A stretch of 64,000 bases of DNA from Acidobacteriaceae bacterium KBS 83 (GTDB taxonomy: Bacteria > Acidobacteriota > Terriglobia > Terriglobales > Acidobacteriaceae). The position numbers were made by a program, and so were the translations under genes. Each line of letters opens with the position of its first letter. Position 1 is the stretch's first letter. The notes under the pieces were generated by a model. That model did not search any database and had not been told where the DNA came from. It saw only the letters and a program-made list of their open reading frames with translations. The stretch covers positions 945,378-1,009,377 of the forward strand of contig KB906733.1 of the NCBI GenBank assembly GCA_000381585.1. The letters run 5' to 3'. Positions 40,613 to 48,760 of the stretch are shown piece by piece.

Positions 40613-42940
40613 ATGCTACGTCGCACCATTCACTGGACCCTTCCTATCCTTCTCCTGCTCACCATGCCGGCATTCGCGCCGGTCGTGCACGCGAAAGACA
40701 AATCGGCAAAGCAGCTTTACAAGGACGGACAGACGGCCGAGGCCAAGGACGACTACCTCGGAGCCTATGCGGCGTATGCGGCAGCTTACCAGAAGGATCC
40801 GAAGAACCTTTACTACAAGACCTCATACGAGCGGCTGAAGTACACCGCCGCATCGGTCCATACGCACCAGGGCGAGAAGCTCCGCGATCAGGGAGACATG
40901 ACCGGCGCCATGACCGAGTTCATGCGTGCGCTCGAGATTGATCCGGCCAATGAGCTGGCCCAGCAGGACATTCGCTCGATGAAGCAGAAGCTTGTCGGCA
41001 CACAGACCGGCGAGCCCTCGGAAACTCCGCAGAATGAGACTCCCCTGACCGAGGTGGGGGGACCGCCGGAGTTGAAGCCGACGTCAAACGAGCCCATCAC
41101 CATTCACGTCCCGTCCGAAGATTCCAAGGTGGTCTATCAGACCATCGGCAAGATTGCGGGCATCAACGTTCTCTTCGATCCCGATTACACCGGCAAGCGG
41201 ATCCAGGTGGATCTGCAGAACGTATCGGTGCTGGATGCGCTGCACATCGTGGGGGTGCTTTCGAACACCTTCTGGCGGCCGGTCACGAACAACACCATCT
41301 TCGTCGCGCAGAACACCCGCGCCAAGCGGACGGAGCTCGACGCGCAGGCTGTGCAGACGTTTTATCTCTCCAACACCTCGCAGACCAACGACCTGAACGA
41401 CATTCAGACCGCGCTGCGCAATGTGCTGACCAACGCGAAGCTCTACGCGGTTCCCAGCCAGAACGCGATTGTGATGCGCGCAACGCCGGATGAGCTGCTG
41501 CTGGCGCGCAAGCTGGTGGATGATCTGGACAAGGCGCGGCCCGAAGTGGTGGTAGACGTCGCGGTGCTCGAAGTCAACCGCAATAAGGAACGCAACCTGG
41601 GCATCATCCTGCCGCAGCAGATCACTGCGAGTCTGGTGGGCAATACCACCACCACGACGACGACGAACAACGACAACGGCACGGGCACCGGCACCGGCAC
41701 CACGCCGACTAATACCAATAACAATCTGACGCTCAATACGCTCGGCAACCTGAATGCGAACAACGTCGCCATCACCATCAGTACGGCGACAGCCAACCTG
41801 CTGTTGACCGACAACGATACCCGCGTGCTGCAGAACCCACGGATTCGCGCCACGGATGGCCAGAAGGCGGACCTGAAGGTCGGCTCGAAGATCCCCATCG
41901 CCACCGGGTCATATCAGACCGGCGCTGCGACAGCCGTTGTCAGCTCGCTGGTAAACACCCAGTTCCAGTATCAGGATGTCGGCGTCGAAATCGAGATCAC
42001 GCCCACCATCCACTATGACCGTGACGTGACGCTGAAGCTGAAGATGCAAATCTCGCAGCAGAGCGGCACCGTGTCCCTGAGTGGTATTAACCAGCCAATC
42101 TTCAGTCAGCGCGTCGTCGATCAGACCATCCGGTTGAAGGAAGGGGAGGCCAGCATCCTTGGTGGCCTGCTCCAGCAGAGCCTTACGAACAACTTCTCCG
42201 GCACCCCCGGTCTTTCGCAGATTCCGATCTTGAAATATCTGTTCAGCAACACTGACAAAATTCAGTCACAGGATGAGATCGTCTTTCTGCTGATCCCGCA
42301 TGTGGTGCGCGGTGAGGAGCTGAGCCCGCTGAATCTGAAGGAGATCGATACGGGCACCGGCACCAGCGTGTCGCTCCGCCGCATCGCCACGATTCGCGTG
42401 CCGGCCTCTGCTGTTGAGCCGGCAAAGCCGGCCAATCAGCAGGCCGCTCCTGGCGCAGCGCAGCCGCAGGGCATGCAGCAGGCGGCTCAGCAGGCAATGG
42501 AGCAGGCTGCTACCGCGAACAACGCCGCGCCGCTTTCCGTGGCGCTCGCCGCACCGGCGGCCGCGCCCAAGGTCGGGTCTACCTTCCAGGTGCCGATCAA
42601 TGTCTCGGGCGGCTCGGATGTCTTCTCTGTTCCGATGCAACTGCAATACGATCCCGCGAAGCTGACGTTGATCAATGTGGACTCAGGCAGCTACCTCGGC
42701 CACGACGGCCAGACTGTCGCACTGGTCCACCGGGATGACGGCGCTGGCGGAGTAGCCATCTCGGCCTCGCGTCCGCCGGGCGCCTCAGGCGTGAACGGAA
42801 CAGGCCAGCTCTGCGTCCTTACATTCCAGGCGAAGGCTGCAGGCGACAGCATCGTGAGCGTTACCAAGGCAGCTGCGCGTGACAGCAAGCAGCAGGCGCT
42901 TCCGGTGATCACTTCCGGCACCATCGTGCATGTGCAGTAG
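40613..42940 (+). CDS. Secretin (GspD/PilQ-type) with N-terminal TPR and C-terminal cohesin-like domain
   Basis: 775 residues. Signal peptide 1-27; TPR-like helices (about 28-135, KDGQTAEAKDDYLGAYAAYA); a short secretin/TonB N-domain (163-234, VLFDPDYTGKRIQVDLQNVS); a second N-domain with VVDVAVLEVNRNKERNLGII. A Thr/Asn/Gly low-complexity loop (about 345-380) comes before the pore. The secretin core (about 385-560) has VGVEIEITPTIHYDRDVTL and PGLSQIPILKYLF. An Ala/Gln linker follows, then a cohesin-type beta-sandwich (650-775, VPINVSGGSDVFSVPMQLQY). GGAG is five bases before ATG 40613. It forms the outer-membrane pore of a type II/IV-pilus-like system with the two pseudopilins downstream. Confidence 0.88.
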   Translation: MLRRTIHWTLPILLLLTMPAFAPVVHAKDKSAKQLYKDGQTAEAKDDYLGAYAAYAAAYQKDPKNLYYKTSYERLKYTAASVHTHQGEKLRDQGDMTGAMTEFMRALEIDPANELAQQDIRSMKQKLVGTQTGEPSETPQNETPLTEVGGPPELKPTSNEPITIHVPSEDSKVVYQTIGKIAGINVLFDPDYTGKRIQVDLQNVSVLDALHIVGVLSNTFWRPVTNNTIFVAQNTRAKRTELDAQAVQTFYLSNTSQTNDLNDIQTALRNVLTNAKLYAVPSQNAIVMRATPDELLLARKLVDDLDKARPEVVVDVAVLEVNRNKERNLGIILPQQITASLVGNTTTTTTTNNDNGTGTGTGTTPTNTNNNLTLNTLGNLNANNVAITISTATANLLLTDNDTRVLQNPRIRATDGQKADLKVGSKIPIATGSYQTGAATAVVSSLVNTQFQYQDVGVEIEITPTIHYDRDVTLKLKMQISQQSGTVSLSGINQPIFSQRVVDQTIRLKEGEASILGGLLQQSLTNNFSGTPGLSQIPILKYLFSNTDKIQSQDEIVFLLIPHVVRGEELSPLNLKEIDTGTGTSVSLRRIATIRVPASAVEPAKPANQQAAPGAAQPQGMQQAAQQAMEQAATANNAAPLSVALAAPAAAPKVGSTFQVPINVSGGSDVFSVPMQLQYDPAKLTLINVDSGSYLGHDGQTVALVHRDDGAGGVAISASRPPGASGVNGTGQLCVLTFQAKAAGDSIVSVTKAAARDSKQQALPVITSGTIVHVQ

Positions 42941-43003
42941 TAAGGCGCCCCTTCATTCGCTGCCGGCAGCCTGAAGGTGCCGCGTAATCTAATAGGACTG
43001 GGT

Positions 43004-43489
43004 ATGATTCGCACCTTGAGCTCGCGCCGGTCGTTCTCGCCCCATGGGCGCGAGGCCGGCCTTACGCTCATTGAGCTGATCGTGACCGTGGCCATTCTGG
43101 GTCTGCTCGCTTCGGCTGCAGTGCCGCTGGCGCGCTGGAACATCAAGCGGGTCAAAGAGCGTGAGCTCCGCTCAGACCTGTGGGAGATGCGCCGGGCAAT
43201 CGACGCCTACAAGGACGCGGCTGACAAGGGCGGCATCCAGACCAAGGTGGACAGCGACAACTATCCTCCCGACCTCGACACGCTGGTAAAGGGCGTCGAA
43301 GTCAAAGGTAAGAAGGTTCGTTTCCTGCGCCGCGTTCCCGTCGATCCCATGACCGGAAAAACTGAGTGGGGTCTGCGTTCGGAGCAGGACGATCCCACCG
43401 GCGACTCCTTTGGCGGACAGAACGTCTACGATGTCTATTCCAAATCGCAGGGTACGGCCCTGAACGGGACCAAGTATGCCGACTGGTAA
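43004..43489 (+). CDS. Type II secretion/type IV pilus pseudopilin (GspG-like)
   Basis: A 161-residue prepilin. The leader ends HGREAG-19 followed by LTLIELIVTVAILGLLASAA, with the required Glu at +5, so it would be cut by a prepilin peptidase and N-methylated (here Leu rather than Phe at +1). The C-terminal half has PPDLDTLVKG, RRVPVDPMTGKTEWGL and DVYSKS, the GspG-type calcium-loop layout. It follows the secretin by 63 bases and overlaps the next pseudopilin by 14 bases. A frame extends nine codons further up to 42977 without an SD. Confidence 0.85.
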   Translation: MIRTLSSRRSFSPHGREAGLTLIELIVTVAILGLLASAAVPLARWNIKRVKERELRSDLWEMRRAIDAYKDAADKGGIQTKVDSDNYPPDLDTLVKGVEVKGKKVRFLRRVPVDPMTGKTEWGLRSEQDDPTGDSFGGQNVYDVYSKSQGTALNGTKYADW

Positions 43490-43889
43490 GTTGCGCAGCA
43501 AAAGGACCGAAGCGGGGTTTACGTTACTCGAACTGATGATCGTCATGCTGATTGTGGCGATCCTCGCGGCCGTGGCCATTCCTGCATACCTGGCGTCCAT
43601 CAAGGCGGCCAAAGAAGCTGTCCTGAAGGAAGACTTGCACGTCATGCGTGGAGCGATCGACGCCTACACCGCCGACAAGGAAAAGGCGCCGCAGTCGCTG
43701 GACGATCTGGTCCAGGCTGGATATCTCAAGAAGTTGCCACTGGACCCGATGACGCACAGCGACACGACCTGGGTTACCGCCACGGACGACACTTTACAAA
43801 ATATTGATCAAACCGAACCAGGTGTGAATGACGTACATAGTGGTTCGGAAGAAACCGGTAGTGACGGCCAACCCTATTCGAGCTGGTGA
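43476..43889 (+). CDS. Pseudopilin, short GspG-like
   Basis: A 137-residue prepilin with leader RTEAG-14 followed by FTLLELMIVMLIVAILAAVA and Glu at +5. The globular part is short: KAPQSLDDLVQAGYLKKLPL and DPMT, then an acidic, Ser/Gly/Asp-rich tail. It overlaps the previous gene by 14 bases, so translation is coupled. The two pseudopilins and the cohesin-tailed secretin form a compact set without the GspE ATPase, GspF or a prepilin peptidase, which must be encoded elsewhere. Confidence 0.83.
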   Translation: MPTGKLRSKRTEAGFTLLELMIVMLIVAILAAVAIPAYLASIKAAKEAVLKEDLHVMRGAIDAYTADKEKAPQSLDDLVQAGYLKKLPLDPMTHSDTTWVTATDDTLQNIDQTEPGVNDVHSGSEETGSDGQPYSSW

Positions 43890-43923
43890 TCCGACAAAAT
43901 TTAGCTGCATCTAATCCTGCACG

Positions 43924-44766
43924 ATGCATGATGCACCTGCGAACACGGGTACCCCGCAGTTCAGAATGCCGCCCGTCGCGGCCGTGCGCGATTACTATGC
44001 GCTGCTCTGCGGTGCTGCTGCTTCGCAATTTGGCGCCAGGTCCCTGGCCGGACGTCTGCTGCTGGCCGATGGCCTCGCCCAGGAAGGCGATGCGCTGCTG
44101 ATCGCGGCCAGCATTGCCGGTGGGGCATCGCTGGTGCTCGAAACGGGGACAGACGCTGTTCGTCATTGCGTTCGCAACGGTATTGTCGATTTTGCAGTGA
44201 CGACGCTTGCCGAGGCGCTGCGCATCCTGAAGAACGAGATCCGCAAACAGCAACCCATCGCGGTGCTGCTGGAGCAGCAGCCTGCGGCGGTTCTGGCCGA
44301 GATGGTGGATCGCGGCGCGCAGCCGGACATGCTGCGTTGGCCGGCTCCAGACGCAGCCGTGAAGAGCACGATCGACACGCTGCGAGAGCGCGGCGCGCGG
44401 CCGCTGCCGGCGCCACCCGAAAGGGCCACGCGTCTGGAGTCCCATCCTCCCAACGATGATTCTCTGAACGATGAGTCTCTGACCGATGTGTGCTGGCGCG
44501 CCGGTGAGGGCGGCAGCTCTGTTCTCCGCCAGCTTGACCTGTTAGCAGGCAAGATTGTGCCTGAGGAGGACCTGGAGCGGCAGAATTGGATCGCGCGTGC
44601 ACCGCGTTATCTGTCCCGCGCTCTGCGGCTGGAGCGTCGTGTTGCCATGAGCCAGCAAGAGCGCGCGGCCCTCCTTGCTGCTGTGGAAGAAAGAGCGCAT
44701 CAGGGCGCGCTTGCGGCTCGGGTCGAAATCGAGGGCGATGGGCAAGTACGCAGCTTCGGCGCGTGA
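43924..44766 (+). CDS. Unrecognised protein with a urocanase-like segment
   Basis: 280 residues, no signal peptide or membrane helix. The first 130 residues form an alternating alpha/beta region: GDALLIAASIAGGASLVLET, GIVDFAVTTLAEALRILKNE, QPIAVLLEQQPAAVLAEMVD and then RGAQPDML. The last part recalls urocanate hydratase (an 'AAEVxPELVRRGxxPD' segment), but the protein is half the length and lacks the NAD-binding glycine motif I would expect. The C-terminal half is polar and ends with a helical QERAALLAAVEERAHQGALA. It follows the pseudopilins by 34 bases, so it may belong to the same operon. Function unknown. Confidence 0.55.
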   Translation: MHDAPANTGTPQFRMPPVAAVRDYYALLCGAAASQFGARSLAGRLLLADGLAQEGDALLIAASIAGGASLVLETGTDAVRHCVRNGIVDFAVTTLAEALRILKNEIRKQQPIAVLLEQQPAAVLAEMVDRGAQPDMLRWPAPDAAVKSTIDTLRERGARPLPAPPERATRLESHPPNDDSLNDESLTDVCWRAGEGGSSVLRQLDLLAGKIVPEEDLERQNWIARAPRYLSRALRLERRVAMSQQERAALLAAVEERAHQGALAARVEIEGDGQVRSFGA

Positions 44767-44779
44767 CACTGCCAAGCAA

Positions 44780-45373
44780 TCACGTTGCCGCGATCGCCCG
44801 CAGCCGAGCCCACAACTCCTTCATGCCGAGTTCCGTCTTTGCGGAGCACAGAAGCAGTTCGTCGACGCCAAGCGCCCGCTTCAGCGCGGCAGCCGATTTC
44901 GTGCGTTCATTGCCGGAGAGCCGGTCTGCCTTAGTGGCCACGACAACATAGGGTCTCTCGATTTCCTTCAAGTAATGGATAAGCCGCTGATCGCTCTCCT
45001 GCGGAGGGATCTTGCTATCCACCAGGCACACACAAAGAGCCAGAGTCGGCCGCATAGCCAGATATGGCTCGATGAACTTCGGCCATTCGGCTGAGATCGA
45101 CTTTGATACCTTCGCGTACCCGTAGCCGGGCAGATCAGCAAAGAGCAGCACGGGTTGGATGCTGGCCGCCGCCTCCTGCAGGGCAAAGAAGTTGATCGCC
45201 TGCGTGCGACCCGGCGTCGAGGAGACGTGCGCCTGTTTCGAGCCGACCAGCGCATTCAACAGGCTCGATTTGCCGACATTCGAGCGGCCGAGGAAGGCGA
45301 CTTCCGGAGCAGACGACGGCGGGAAATGATCCGGCGAGGTTGCGGAGAGAAGGAACTTCGGGATGAGACGCAT
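44780..45373 (-). CDS. engB: YihA/EngB ribosome-biogenesis GTPase
   Basis: A 197-residue TRAFAC GTPase needed for 50S assembly. G1 GRSNVGKS (29-36), G2 region TPGRTQAINFF, G3 DLPGYGYAKV, G4 TKADRL and G5 CSAKT are all present in order. It is convergent with the urocanase-like gene (13 bases apart). The divergent ArsR gene to the right has its own promoter. Confidence 0.93.
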   Translation of the reverse strand: MRLIPKFLLSATSPDHFPPSSAPEVAFLGRSNVGKSSLLNALVGSKQAHVSSTPGRTQAINFFALQEAAASIQPVLLFADLPGYGYAKVSKSISAEWPKFIEPYLAMRPTLALCVCLVDSKIPPQESDQRLIHYLKEIERPYVVVATKADRLSGNERTKSAAALKRALGVDELLLCSAKTELGMKELWARLRAIAAT

Positions 45374-45471
45374 TGCTCACGATTCTCGCAGATAGCCTTC
45401 GTGACCTGCCCTCCGCCAGATCCAATGGAGGTCGAAGTGGCTGCCCAAATCAAATTTCAGCTGGGTACCAC

Positions 45472-45499
45472 TTGACATATTCCGATATAGGAATATTAT
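45472..45499 (+). promoter_or_regulatory. Sigma-70-type promoter of the ArsR-SRPBCC-DUF899 cluster
   Basis: Perfect -35 TTGACA (45472-45477), a 16-base spacer and -10 TATTAT (45494-45499). The predicted start point falls at or within a base or two of the ATG at 45507. There is no SD, so the first gene is probably translated from a leaderless mRNA. Confidence 0.75.
45477..45496. promoter_or_regulatory. Palindromic operator ATATTCC-N6-GGAATAT
   Basis: Perfect seven-base arms around GATATA, lying across the whole spacer between the -35 and -10. This is the classic place for autorepression by the ArsR-type protein encoded immediately downstream. Confidence 0.7.
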
Positions 45500-45506
45500 C
45501 AAACTT

Positions 45507-45872
45507 ATGGCACGAGCCGCGACGACTCTGGATGTTTTCAACGCAGTGGCCGAGCCGCGGCGGCGGGAGATCCTCGACGTGCTAGGAGATGGCCGTGAGC
45601 GCGCCGTGAACGAGGTGGTTGAGGCCGTAGGCATGCCACAGCCTTCCGTCTCAAAACACCTTTCAGTGCTGCTGAAGGTCGGGGTGGTCACCGTGACACG
45701 CAATGGACCGATGCGCATGTACCGGCTGAACGGGAGCAATCTGAAGCCCGTCCACGACTGGGCGAAGACCTTTGAGCGGTATTGGACGCACCAGCTGGAT
45801 CAAATCAAGGAACGCGCGGAGCAGAAGATGCTGCACCGCAGGCAGGACAACAACAACCAGGAGGAACTATGA
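45507..45872 (+). CDS. ArsR-family regulator (SRPBCC-associated type)
   Basis: A 121-residue winged-helix protein: TTLDVFNAVAEPRRREILDV opening, recognition helix VGMPQPSVSKHLSVLLKVGV, wing VTRNGPMRMYRL, and a C-terminal helix WAKTFERYWTHQLDQIKE. It belongs to the non-metal ArsR subgroup that is regularly encoded with an SRPBCC/AHSA1 protein. Its stop overlaps the SRPBCC start (ATGA). Probably represses its own promoter through the palindrome at 45477-45496. Confidence 0.88.
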   Translation: MARAATTLDVFNAVAEPRRREILDVLGDGRERAVNEVVEAVGMPQPSVSKHLSVLLKVGVVTVTRNGPMRMYRLNGSNLKPVHDWAKTFERYWTHQLDQIKERAEQKMLHRRQDNNNQEEL

Positions 45873-46348
45873 GCGCAGCGCGCACTGTGGTGCAGCCACT
45901 CGCCGAGGAAGCTGTTCGCAGCTTCTCCGTCAAGCGCGAAGACCGGATCGAGGCGTCAATCGACATCGTCTTCGAAACGATCCTTGAGCAGATGGGATCT
46001 CTGAATGTGAAACCGGACGGAGCACCGATGCCGATGCAGCTCGAAGCGTGGCCTGGCGGCCGCTGGTTTCGGGATCTCGGTAACAACAATGGCCACATGT
46101 GGGGCCACGTGCAGGCAATTAAGGTACCGGAGTTGCTGGAAATCTACGGGCCACTCTTCATGTCCTTTCCCGCCACTTCGAATGTGCAATATCGGCTGAA
46201 GGCCGACGGCAACGCAACCATTCTCCAGTTCAATCACACAGCAATGGGACTGATACCGGACGACATCTCCGCGAACGTAAGCACGGGGTGGGACAACATG
46301 CTGAAACATATCCGCGCTGACGCAGAGCGTAGGGCGCGCCAGTCCTGA
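45869..46348 (+). CDS. SRPBCC/AHSA1-domain protein
   Basis: A 159-residue START-like ligand-binding protein. FSVKREDRIEASIDIVFETI is the typical first strand and helix. LEAWPGGRWFRDLGNNNGHM with GHVQAIKVPELLEI and the final helix STGWDNMLKHIRADAERRAR complete the AHSA1 pattern. AGGAGG lies four bases before ATG 45869, which overlaps the ArsR stop. A hydrophobic cavity for a small ligand is expected. In such pairs the protein may produce or bind the signal read by ArsR, which is inference. Confidence 0.85.
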   Translation: MSAARTVVQPLAEEAVRSFSVKREDRIEASIDIVFETILEQMGSLNVKPDGAPMPMQLEAWPGGRWFRDLGNNNGHMWGHVQAIKVPELLEIYGPLFMSFPATSNVQYRLKADGNATILQFNHTAMGLIPDDISANVSTGWDNMLKHIRADAERRARQS

Positions 46349-46411
46349 AAACAGCTAAGCGAATCGCTAACTCGCAAAGCCGCCTCAAGAATCACGACAA
46401 AGGAGAGAGAT

Positions 46412-47170
46412 ATGGAGAACAAGAAATCCCAGATGAAGACGCCGTCGATCGTCTCGCCGCAGGAGTGGGAAGCCGCGCGCGAACAGATGCTCGTAAAGGA
46501 GAAGGCCTTCACCCGCGCCCGTGACGCGATGGCCGCCGAGCGCCGGCGGATGCCGTGGATGGCTATAGAGAAAAATTACGAGTTCGAGGGACCTAAGGGC
46601 AAAGTGAGTCTGCTCGACCTGTTTGAAGGCCGCCGTCAACTGATCGTCTACCGCGCCTTCTTCGAGCCCGGTGTCTTCGGCTGGCCCGACCATGCCTGCC
46701 GAGGCTGCTCTCTGGGAGCCGATCAGGTAGCGCACCTCTCTCACTTGAACGCCCGCAATACTACCCTCACCTACGCCTCACGCGCGCCGCAGGCGGACAT
46801 CGCGCGCCTGAAGTCGCGGATGGACTGGGAGATGCCATGGTACACGATCACCGACAGCTTCGACACCGACTTCGGCGTAAACGAGTGGCACGGCCACAAC
46901 GCATTCATCCGCGACGGCGCCAACGTGTTCCGCACCTACTTCATCAACAATCGCGGCGACGAGGCGATGGGGAGTACTTGGAGTTACCTCGACATCACTG
47001 CGCTGGGACGCCAGGAGGTATGGGAAGACTCGCCGGAGGGCTACCCCCAGACCCTGCCGTACAAGTGGTGGAACTGGCACGACAACTACGCCGCCGAGGC
47101 CTCGCCTGATCCCAAGTGGGTCCAGGTGTCCGACGCTGGAGAAGCCGCCTTCCGAAAGCGCGAGGCATAA
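46412..47170 (+). CDS. DUF899 thioredoxin-like protein (first copy)
   Basis: A 252-residue DUF899 protein: the N-terminal helix WEAAREQMLVKEKAFTRARD, the conserved RRMPW, EKNYEFEGPKGKVSLLDLFE, then a thioredoxin-like core with CRGC in the CxxC position (HACRGCSLGADQ) and MDWEMPWY. The C terminus is Trp/His-rich (YKWWNWHDNY). DUF899 proteins are predicted thiol oxidoreductases of unknown substrate. GGAGAGAG precedes the ATG. It is 63 bases after the SRPBCC gene and is followed by a paralogue. Confidence 0.85.
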   Translation: MENKKSQMKTPSIVSPQEWEAAREQMLVKEKAFTRARDAMAAERRRMPWMAIEKNYEFEGPKGKVSLLDLFEGRRQLIVYRAFFEPGVFGWPDHACRGCSLGADQVAHLSHLNARNTTLTYASRAPQADIARLKSRMDWEMPWYTITDSFDTDFGVNEWHGHNAFIRDGANVFRTYFINNRGDEAMGSTWSYLDITALGRQEVWEDSPEGYPQTLPYKWWNWHDNYAAEASPDPKWVQVSDAGEAAFRKREA

Positions 47171-47265
47171 GCGAAGCAAGAGCGAGGCCCATTCCGCCCT
47201 CTCGACCGGCGGTGTGGATCTGAAAACGAGATGGAGAGAACCAACCGAAGCGAGGAGAATGCGCA

Positions 47266-48042
47266 ATGCCGACAGCGGAAGCAGTGGATCACAAAGTCGT
47301 ATCGCATAAGGATTGGATCAAGGCGCGCACGGAATTTCTGAAGAGCGAGAAGGAGTTCACGCACGCGCGTGAGGCGACGGCGCAGAGACTGCGCGAGCTG
47401 CCCTGGGAGAAGGTGGAGAAGGAATACGTCTTTGAAGGCGAAAAGGGCAGGGTGACGCTGGCCGAACTATTCGCGGGCAACAGCCAGCTCGTGGTTTACC
47501 ACTTCATGTTTGGGCCGGACTGGAAGGAGGGTTGCCACGGATGCTCGTTCATGGCGGACCACATCGACGGTCCGAACCAGCACCTGCGGCATCACGATGT
47601 CACGCTGATGTGCATCTCGCAGGCACCTTACCGCACGCTCGCCGAGTACAAGAAGCGGATGGACTGGCACTTCCCCTGGGTCTCCTCCGAGGGCAGCGAT
47701 TTCAATTACGACTACGGTGTTTCCTTCACTAAGGAACAACTCGACAAGGCGGAGCTTCCGTACAACTACGCGGTGATCACCGAGAAGCGCTATCAGAGCG
47801 ATCAGCTACCCGGCCTAAGCGTCTTCTACAAGGATCCGTCCGGGGAGATCTTCCACACTTACTCCACCTACGCGCGCGGCCTCGACCCCATCATCGGAGC
47901 GAATCACTTTCTCGACCTGACGCCCAAAGGCCGCAATGAGCGCGGTCCTGACGGCAAGATCGTCGAGTGGGTGAAGCGCCACGATCAATACGACAACGCG
48001 CCGAAAGCCTCAGCGTGCTGCCACGATGAAGTGAGTGCGTGA
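47266..48042 (+). CDS. DUF899 thioredoxin-like protein (second copy)
   Basis: 258 residues, paralogous to the preceding protein (WIKARTEFLKSEKEFTHARE; KEYVFEGEKGRVTLAELFAG; CHGCSFMADHIDG; MDWHFPWVSS). The CxxC is CHGC. A further CC pair lies at the C terminus (KASACCHDEVSA). The two copies differ enough to be old paralogues. The stop codon overlaps the ATG of the next gene (TGATG), so the cluster continues. Confidence 0.85.
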   Translation: MPTAEAVDHKVVSHKDWIKARTEFLKSEKEFTHAREATAQRLRELPWEKVEKEYVFEGEKGRVTLAELFAGNSQLVVYHFMFGPDWKEGCHGCSFMADHIDGPNQHLRHHDVTLMCISQAPYRTLAEYKKRMDWHFPWVSSEGSDFNYDYGVSFTKEQLDKAELPYNYAVITEKRYQSDQLPGLSVFYKDPSGEIFHTYSTYARGLDPIIGANHFLDLTPKGRNERGPDGKIVEWVKRHDQYDNAPKASACCHDEVSA

Positions 48043-48467
48043 TGCCTTCGCAGAACACAGCGGCGTATCCCGTTTGCCCTTGCCGGCGGAGTGCGGCTTA
48101 TCCTTCCAGGGAAGCCGCGCCGGGCCCTGACCCTGGCCGCCCCGTCACGGAGAAGAGATCCAAACCGCGAACACGCAGCGCGGCAGCCTTTGCGCTGCCC
48201 AGTATCGCGCTCGCTCTGGTGCCGAAGTGCCCAATGTGCCTTGCCGCGTATCTCGCGATAGGCGGTGGACTCGGGGTCTCTCTCAGCACGGCGGCGCATC
48301 TGCGGACGGCAATAGTGTGGCTGTGCTGGAGTGTGCTCGTGCTGCTCACCGCACGTGTCGCAATGCGGCTCGCTATTGCGTCCGTGCTCCGGGCTCGACT
48401 CAAGTCAATATTGGTGTCGCTGCCCAGCAGCACCTTCTGGTCCATGCTTAGAACACGCGCGTCGTAA
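48042..48467 (+). CDS. Small membrane protein with a KCPMC motif
   Basis: 141 residues: a 45-residue polar N terminus containing PVCPC, then two or three membrane segments, the first starting ALPSIALALVPKCPMCLAAYL. The CPMC pair at the membrane edge recalls MerT/MerC-like mercury or metal proteins and small redox membrane proteins, but the family was not identified. Translation is coupled to the DUF899 gene through TGATG. With thioredoxin-like neighbours, a thiol-exchange or metal role is plausible. Confidence 0.55.
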   Translation: MPSQNTAAYPVCPCRRSAAYPSREAAPGPDPGRPVTEKRSKPRTRSAAAFALPSIALALVPKCPMCLAAYLAIGGGLGVSLSTAAHLRTAIVWLCWSVLVLLTARVAMRLAIASVLRARLKSILVSLPSSTFWSMLRTRAS

Positions 48468-48760
48468 AGAGCCTTCGGCTCTGACGGCGGCGCCACGATT
48501 GCTGGCCGCCTCGCGTATTCCATTGCGCAATGTCGCACCAGGGTATATAAGCAGACGCACAGATACCACGACTTCGAAGAGTTTTCGCTTTGTGCAGCGT
48601 TCTCCGCAGCTTTCCCCTCTGCGCTTACGCTTGTTTCCACCTGGCTGCAGGCAAGTCTCCCAGCTTCGCGCCAGGCTGATGTCCGAGTAAGGGCCTTCCC
48701 CCATCGCTGACCATCCCCGTGACTCAACCGCTGCCTCTTCACGCTGGAAGGAAAGAATCC

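Noticed and set aside
46358-46368. Small palindrome AGCGA-A-TCGCT before the first DUF899 gene
   Set aside because: Only 11 bases, no promoter elements around it and unlike the ArsR palindrome upstream; likely chance.
48468-48500. AGAGCC-TTC-GGCTCT hairpin right after the KCPMC membrane protein gene
   Set aside because: Short six-base stem with no T-run, so too weak to call a terminator.
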